Below are positions 52,701 to 61,700 of a stretch of 64,000 nucleotides of DNA, piece after piece. Source of the DNA: Apostichopus japonicus (taxonomy: Eukaryota; Echinodermata; Holothuroidea; Aspidochirotida; Stichopodidae). The DNA lies in assembly GCF_037975245.1 (NCBI RefSeq), contig NC_092568.1, forward strand, positions 26,904,501 through 26,968,500. Reading direction: 5' to 3'. The notes under the pieces are model-generated. The model ran no database searches. It saw only the letters and a program-made list of their open reading frames with translations, and was not told where the DNA came from. The first letter of the stretch is position 1, and each line of letters begins with the position of its first letter. Made by a program: the position numbers and the translations under genes.

Positions 52701-55700
52701 TATACTGATGAACTTGTCTTTATACTGAATATGTCCTGAGCTGTAGTGCATTGTTCCAATGTAGACCACAAAAAAAGAAAAGGAATAAAGAAAAAGTCAT
52801 CCAAGAGGTACATCCTAGAAACTGGGACAAAAAAATGTCAAGAAAGTGGCTCCATGCCTCAAAATCTGTTTGAATTGTCTATGTGGTAGTATCATTCCTG
52901 AAGTACTCCATGATGGAACTTTTTTGGGATCGTTTACTCCTCATAACTAATATCTTCTAGATATTAAAGAGAGGACTGACTTTTAACTGTATATTCATGT
53001 ATATCTCACTGATTAATCTATCTAATCCCATAGCTTTGTACATGTAGGGGCAAATTGGTGCCAAAACTAATCCTTACTGATGTGGCCAAATCAAAGTTAA
53101 TCATTAATTACTTAATAACCTAATAATGACCTAATAATTAATGACATAAAATCAGCAGTTTTTCTCTTTCAAACTTATCATTTATTTATTTGTTTGCCAC
53201 AAAAGTACAAAGTGGAGGAAGTCTTCCATAAAGCTTAAAAGCTTAACAATGTGGAAGACTCCCTGAAGAAAGAAAAGAAAAGAAAAGAAAAAACAAAATA
53301 TATATATGTATGAATCATTAAAACATTAATTTCTAAAACCTTGCTTTCCTTTCCTTGACAGATTTCTGTTCGTTGGAGCCCAACACAGGGCCGTGTCGTA
53401 ATTTTGAGGTGTATTGGTACTATGACGAGCAGTACAGCCAGTGTGCTAGGTTTTGGTATGGAGGATGTGAGGGGAATGACAACAGATTTACAACTCAGAA
53501 GTCCTGTGAAGCTTCTTGCATAGAAGATCATGAAAAGCTGACGCAAGAAGGTCAGTTCAGGGAGCAGCAGTTATGAGTCTTTCAGCTTTAATTTATCACA
53601 TAAGAGAAAACTATACCATGATATATTTGCAACTGGCCTGTTCCATATTAAATTTATGCATTTTGTCTAATAAATATATATGTATGTATTTAAGATCCTC
53701 CTGCAAGCAGGAACTCGAGAAGAAGCCATCATTGGCTTATCAAAGCCGCAAGCTGACCGAAATCAGTCTCTTAGATACATATATAACGTCCATGATTATG
53801 AATTGTCAATTGTCAACAACTCTGTAACTGGAGGACATACAATAATCTTGGAGTGACTTGAACTCGGGACCAGATGATTGAAAGGCACCGGCGTTAACCA
53901 CTGAGCTAACACTCCTCAATATGAAAAATATGAAATTTTAATAAAATAATAAAAAAATTATGAAAAAAAAAATATGAAAAGAAATAACAGATATATAAAA
54001 TCCTGAGGCTCTGTTGCCCAAATATTTTAAGAGAGGAAAAGTAAATGTTTGGCCAGAACGAGATTCGAGCCAGTGACCTTGGGATTACAAGTCCTGTGCT
54101 TGCTTCAGAGTAAACAACAAGAATTTCAACACTACTCTAATAGTTGACATACGTAGCCTAGCCTACAATGCATATAAGAATTGGGGCTGATGCTGTTATA
54201 GTCATCACTACTGAGAGTATCAACCTTCTAGTGATACCTTTTGGGGGGCAGAGAAAAAACAGAAACATCATTCAAGAATATGGTGAGAAGTAGATATTGT
54301 TGTGAAAAGCTGTGTTGTTGTGTAAACCTTGTTGATAAACCAAATGCTTGTATGTTCTATTTTTGTCAATTAATGTTATTGCACTTATTAAAGAGACACT
54401 GAAAACTCTCACAATATCAATACTGATGAGTATACTTGTATTAACTTTCATATTATCTCTATGTATTACTATTTCAATTTTGTTTTATTAACCCAAAGGT
54501 GTATGCATCAGTGAAAAGATGGTATAATGTATGTCATGGTCCAGAACTAGAGTTATGGAGTGTGGCTGAAATATTAGTCATATTTCATGTTCTTAATTGA
54601 TGATTCTGTTCCTCACTAAAAGAAAGCTTGTTGTTGATTCCATCTTTTTCAGATACCCCAAATTAAAAAATAATTAAAAAAAAAAGAATCTTTTCCATTG
54701 CTTTATTTAAATTACTCTGCATTCCGATCTCTCCTAAGCATCCAAATGTCTATAGGCCAATCTTCAGATGTTACTTTGTGGTTCCTCCAGAGAGGTGTTT
54801 TGTTAACAAACGTTGCCTCTTGTAAAGGCCAGCACTGTTTAAATATTTGATAGTTCTCTCTTTTTTACAGAACTCTGCTCCTTACCTAAAGATTCAGGCC
54901 CATGTGCCGGAAACTATCACAGTTATTTTTATGATACAGATACTCAATCCTGTCAAGCATTTATTTATGGTGGTTGTCAAGGCAACCAAAACAGGTTCAT
55001 TGGACAGAATGAATGTGAATCAATTTGTGGAACTTTCCGTAAAGGTGAGCAAAAGAAATATATTTCCTTTGTTCTAAGATTCTGTACATTTTTCCGAAAG
55101 AGACAAAAATAATAATAAAAATAAAAGAAGAAGATATTGTCTCTTTCACAAATATGTAGCTTAGGTGAAATTCAAATAATGTCCACCTTGCTCTGATGTT
55201 CCTAAAATCCATCTGGGATATTGTATTTCCATGACTGGTGGTAAAGATTCATGTGTATATGAAGAATGAGTCTCTTTAAATTTATGGCTCCTTAAAATTT
55301 CTTCGGTGAGCGCCGCTGTGCTGTCATGACACACTTGTCTCTTTAAGATTAATAAAATAAAACCAATTAACAGTTTTCCATCTATGTCCCATTCAGATCC
55401 ATGTACTCTACCCTCTGATGCTGGTAGATGTCAAGAAGCATTCGGGATGTGGTATTATGAGCTGTACTCAGACACTTGTCTGCCTTTTGTCTACTCTGGA
55501 TGCTTTGGGAACCCTAATAGATTTACAGACAAATCCCAGTGTGAGGACCGTTGCGTCCAACACAGCCATGCTGCTACTGTCCTTGTTCCTGAAGGAGCAA
55601 TCAATAGTAAGTTACAACTCTCTTTCTCTCTCTCTTGAAGTACTGCACTACATTATATCAGCTCCTATTTGTTGGTATTTTAATGCGGAACGTGGCTGTG

Positions 55701-58700
55701 ATGTGCCTTTAATTCTATTTTAATCTGATACATATGACCATCCATATACATTATATTTATACATGTAAACTATATTTCATTCTAAAATCATGCTACAAAG
55801 TAGACTTTGCCATAGTATATAGCTAATATAGTATATAGCTAATAATATAGCTAATATTACAATGTTTTGTTTGTTGTTTCTTCTATTTATCCACCATGTC
55901 TTTTGTTTTGTTAGAATTATTCATTCTATTACCTAATATTTCTGTATTGTCTTCTTTTCACTAGAAAAAAAAAGAAAAGAAAGGGAATTGCTGTTTCTTC
56001 CATTGCTGATCAAATTCTTGTTTTATCATTGTCCTAGTATGTGATTCCTTTGTCCTAGCTGTACTTCCCTCCCAAAAAAAAAAAAAAAAAAAAAATTGTG
56101 TTGATTCCCAAATTTGTTTTTCAAATCAGATGTTATTAATATTCAATCTTACCACCTATTTTGTGCATAATTTTGGAGAGGTTTACCTTCGTGCAGGCTG
56201 ATACTTTTATTTCCCTCATCTTTTCTTTTGTCCGTAGTATGTGCACTCCCAGCTGAAAGTGGAGACTGTCGAGATAGACAGATCAAGTGGTACTACAACC
56301 AAGGGACAAGACTTTGTGATGTGTTCACCTATAGTGGTTGCAATGGCAACGAAAATAACTTTGATACACAGGACAAATGTGTTCAGACTTGTAAGTATAT
56401 ATGTACAAATTGGTCTGCATAGCTATATAAGAAAGCTAAATATGAAAATAAAGCTAATGATCGCAGTATATCACGTTAAATGGTCAACCTGTTTTTATAC
56501 ATAACGTAAAGTTTCTCCGGCAACACGTTAGCATTTCATTCTGGAATGTGTCTGACAGAAAACAAGAAATTACTATACTGACAATATGAATGCTATAATG
56601 ACATCACCAAGGTCTTTGCAATAGCCAAGATATAAAATGTTTTCATCTGGAGCTTTAATGATTGACTCAAGGAAATTTGACATAGTAGCTCAGGAGCATG
56701 GATTGCATGTTATTTGGAACATATTTTTGGTTTTTTTTCAGCAAATGTCTGCCTTGTTATGGTCTTTGCTGAGATTGTAGTATCAATATGTAGTTACAAT
56801 GCATGCTGTTGTTTATGACTATCATTTCAGGCTCAAGTGGTATTCATACAGTATACCTTACAACTGTCAGACCAACAACCTCAAAAACCAGTAAGAACTT
56901 TCACTTTCCAAAAATCATTTCAATTTTTAAAAATTATTTGGTAAAGATAATTGAAGTGTAGTTAATATATTAGCCATTAATAACATAACTTGAGATCATC
57001 AATTAAAAAATATGATGATGTTATGTATATCTATGTATGTTCTGCTACATGAGAAACAAACCAGTCATTAAAAATTGGTTAAAGAAACTTTGATAAGTAT
57101 TCACAGGCTATTGCTAATATTTTGAATTGAATATTATGTTATTACTTTTTTGTATTGATAATTTTTCCATCCTAGTTGTTTTACATAAGTAGAAATAAAA
57201 TGATAGTGAACTGGAGGAGAAACTTGTTGAACATGTGATGAATGTTGAGTGATCACTTAGTGTTGTTGATGATAAATGCTATTCTCATAAATTTAGGTTA
57301 CGTATATCTAAATGCTTGTCATGTAAGCTAACTGCTACGGTAGTCCATTTATAAAAGCATTACCTTTCATCTTCATTCCCTGTTTAGGTCCGGAAATCAC
57401 ATTTACTCCTCCACCAACAAAGCAACCAACTCCTAGAGCAGAAACAACAGGTATTCTCCTACAAAGTACTTTCATTAAAATGCAGACATTTATAAACCAC
57501 TTATAGTTGCAGTTCAGTTCAATTTATCAAAGTTACTAGTACAAAAACCATATTAGGCCAACATTAGCTGCCTTCTTTGTGATATATATATTTTATAATT
57601 TGGTCAAATATTGAACTGGTTTGAATGTTTAGATGCGCAATGTAAACCAAGCTGTAGCATATGGCGAACAGTAAATGAAGGATATCTGTAACATATTCAT
57701 GAAACAGTTGGTATCATAGTAGTGGAAATTTGGTACATTGGTAATTCAAGAATTGATAATTAAAAGGCATTGATGTGAAAGCAGGATGGAAAGGTTACTG
57801 CATCAGCTGTATAGAAATTTGAATGCTAAACTCTTTCCAGCAAGGTTTACATGTTCTAGCTTTGTGTGGGTTCACATTTTGTATTAAGATATGAGACTGA
57901 TGGAGGCATACGTTTTATCTGTTGCAGCTAGCCAGGTTGTCTTGAATACGTCTCCTTTCTCAACCCTACGACCCCGTACCAAGTGTGAGAATGAACGGAC
58001 CGAAAGCAGCATTCTAGGGCAGATTGGTCAGTTCATACCTAGGTGCACAGAGGAAGGCCTTTATCAACGACTGCAGTGCCATGCCAGCATAGGACAATGC
58101 TTCTGTGTGAATGAAACAACTGGTTCAAGGTTTGAGGAAAGCTTAACCAACTTTGCCCAACCAGACTGTGATGGTAAGCTGGAGTATATTCTCTCCATCA
58201 AGGATATAATTCACTCTCTATTAGAGCATACCTACTGGTGCTGGTTACTCACACCGGTAAATGTGTTCTTATATGAATCATAAGAGTTTGAAATGATGTA
58301 CAACATTCGAGTATCGAAACTGTAATCATCAACTGTGTTTAGATGGGTCAGCACAGGAAATGTTAAATGGTAATGCTTCTGTATAGTGAGTGAGAGGCTA
58401 CCTAGCTCCCTGTAGAGAGAAAGTAATCAAACAATATGCTCCAATTCAAGCTATCTGTTAGAGTCATATTTAGACTTGCTAAAGTCAATCTACTTTTATC
58501 TCTTAGAATGATAGGGATACCTCTGAAATGGAAATAAGATATTCTAAGCTCTTTGCAAAGGGAGAGTTTTTCATCATAACCTTCTCTGTTTTATAGAGGT
58601 GAACAGTAATGGATAAAACTTGCTATTTCTTAAAATTTGACAAATTATTGTAGTTTCATACTAAAGTTATTTAATAAAGAGTGATTGTAGCTCAAATTGC

Positions 58701-61700
58701 TTTTTAGCAGCATCTGTGTATCAAATAACTTTCATGTTGTCATAATTTGTATAATATATAGTTTGTTTTCTTCTCTTGCAAGAATTCTTTGCCAATTACA
58801 AAGATAAGAAGACCACATTATCACCAGTCACTACCTCTGTACCAACAACAACATCAGGTATGATATATGTTTAACAGTTCATGTAGTACTGTAATAAAGG
58901 AATAAAGTAGCTACAAATATGAAGAGACAATCTCAAGAAGTAGATACTCAAATAATGATCATGTTTGTATGTGAGATGTAATTCAAGTAGTTTTGGGCAC
59001 TATTTACATATTATTATGGTATTTTATAACTTCTGTACTATGTATTAAAAAAATTAAATCATTATGGGGTGTTTTACAGCTGTGTAATTTTCACAGGGTT
59101 CGTACGGGTGCTTGAAAACCTTGAAAATGCTTGAATTTGATTGGTCAGTTTTCAAGGCCTTGAAAGTACTTGATTTCTTATATTTTTGGAAAATGTCATT
59201 GAAAAGTGCTTGAAATTTAACATGCTTAATGCAAAACATATTTTGTATGTAATTGTTACACAATAATTACCGTGGAATAGTCAAATTGTGACAAACAAAA
59301 AACTTAAAAGAATGTCTTAGTTGTCTAAAAAATTACGAGGGAGGGTCGCGCACAATCACTGCAAACTGCTCGCACAGTCACTGGCAAATTACGGCCTCCA
59401 CTAAGCAATTTCAGTACCAGCGACAATAACCAAAAATCCCTACAAATCTCCGACCACATGGTAGCCTAACTTCACACTGAGTCAACATGGAAAACTAACC
59501 TATAGCCATCTGTTTATTCGCTCAGTTGTGTCGCAAATAAAGAATAAAAATATCCATGAAAAACTTCAATCTTCGACCACATTTTAGCCTAACAATCACA
59601 ATAAGTCAATGGGAAATGTAGCCTAACCATCGGTTTGGTTTGGTCCCCAAATAAACTTTGCGTAGCTTTGTTTACACACTTTCCTTGCTGCTATCGTCGC
59701 GCGCATGGTAGCTGAACACCACACATAGTCAACGGGAAAGTCTAGCCTAAGCATCTCTTTATTTGCTGAAATTGTGACGCAGTTAGCTAGAACTAAAATA
59801 TCCGTGAAATATTGCAACCTTCGACCACATGTTAGCCTAACAGCCACACTAAGTCAATGGGAAATGTAGACAACCATCGGTTTGCAAAAAAAAAAAAAAA
59901 AAATGCGTAGCTTTGTTTACAATTTCAATTTACTGAAAATCGGCAGTTGTTTGGATGGTATGTGCTATGTCTTAAAGAGGGAATGTTGTATTTTACGTAC
60001 ACCGTTGCTTTGGTGATGGATTGAAGGTTTTAACTTCGACTACTTTTCAGCAGTATATATGGTTTCGTATTTGGTGGTGATTTCATCCTCACATGTTGTT
60101 TTCTATGTGTTTCTACATGTTTTCTATTTCAGTTGATGGGTTGTTGGTTTTTCGTTATATATTTGGTGTCTTGACGTTATTTGCTAAACGATCGCAAATT
60201 TTTGCGATTAAAATTTTAATGAATATGCTTTAAGGTCGCAGCACTAGGAAGAGGGTAATTGTGCTTACTTTATCCTATTAAATGCTTACAACCATTTCCT
60301 TAAACAGCATGTTGAATTTTAGAAAAGAGCACCCCTAAACCTTAACAAAAAAAACCCTCGTAAATTCATTAAGAGGGTCGTTTTAACTTTTCATTTTCCA
60401 AAATTGCCCCCAAAGCCAAATCTTAATTTCTACCCTAGTTGTAACAACAGTCGATCAGACACGGACAGTCTATAGGCTGAGTGAAAATGCATTGCTGGAC
60501 GTACGCATGTGAGCTGTACAGTAGTAAACAATCTAAATCCTACCTACCTGAACGATAAATTATTTATCATTCTAGTTGGTAGGATTTATATTGTATATCA
60601 TAAACAATACTGTTTGTATGCGGCGCACGTGTAGCGTCGTTACAATTCGGATATATCACGTAAACACATGCATGCTGTGAACAATTTTGGTGGAAAATTT
60701 GGAAGGACTACCAAGTTTTTTGCAGGACTACCAAAATCTTTGAAACTGGTAGTCCCACGGACAACCTTCTCAAATACCTGAAAATCCAACACTGATCATG
60801 TCTTTATATACCCAGCGTACACATTGCATTAGATATGTTTTATGCCTCTGTCTCACAGAATGTCTATTGTTAATGATAAGCATGTGCTTGAAAACATAAA
60901 TTTGGTGCTTGAAAAGTGCTTGAATTTTGTTGTGAAAAAAGTGTACGAACCCTGTTTTCAGTAACAGTCTAGAATAATCATAATAACAATAATAAAAATA
61001 ATAATAATAATAACTAAGATTTATAATGCGCTAATTATAAACCAAAATAGTTGTCAAAAGCCCCGTACATATATAGTTTGAATAGAAAGAATAGCAAAAA
61101 CAATAATGCAACAATGAAAATAATTACAAATCAAATTGATATTAGTTAGTTTTGAAAAGTGATTTAATAGGTATACATTTTATATGGTTTGGGAGGGAAT
61201 TCCACTATTTGGGACCAGAAACTGAAAAAGCACGGTTGGCATAGGTAACCCCATTGGTTCTAGGTACTGAAGGGTAATAAATTTTGACTGACGGGTGGCA
61301 CGCTTGTATTGTTTTACTAATAGAAGTTCAGAAAGGTAATTTGGAGATAACTTGTTATAAATACAATTGTGGATTAATATAGAATATAGTTACTTCATAA
61401 TTCTTTGTCATATCCTTCCTTAATTACACTGAATTAATTGTAGTTAAGAAGGAATGTCCAAAAGCAGCTATATTCCAGTTCCTATCATTTTATTGATGAT
61501 TTTGCTTTTAATATTTCCAGCCTGCTACTATACAGGTGTACCAAGCCATGTGCATGGAAATCCTTGTGTCCTTGCAAAAACAAATATACCAGAAATACTT
61601 TAGCCATGTTTAGGCTTTCTAAACTGAAAATATTTGACACAACAGTGGGATAATTTTCTGGTGATATGACTGGCTAATAATCCTCAATTGCAACTAGTCA

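Noticed and set aside
54045-54112. tRNA-like stretch on the - strand with a box B-like ggctcgaatctcgttc.
   Set aside because: There is no intact acceptor or D arm; at best a degraded SINE head, so not annotated as a tRNA gene.
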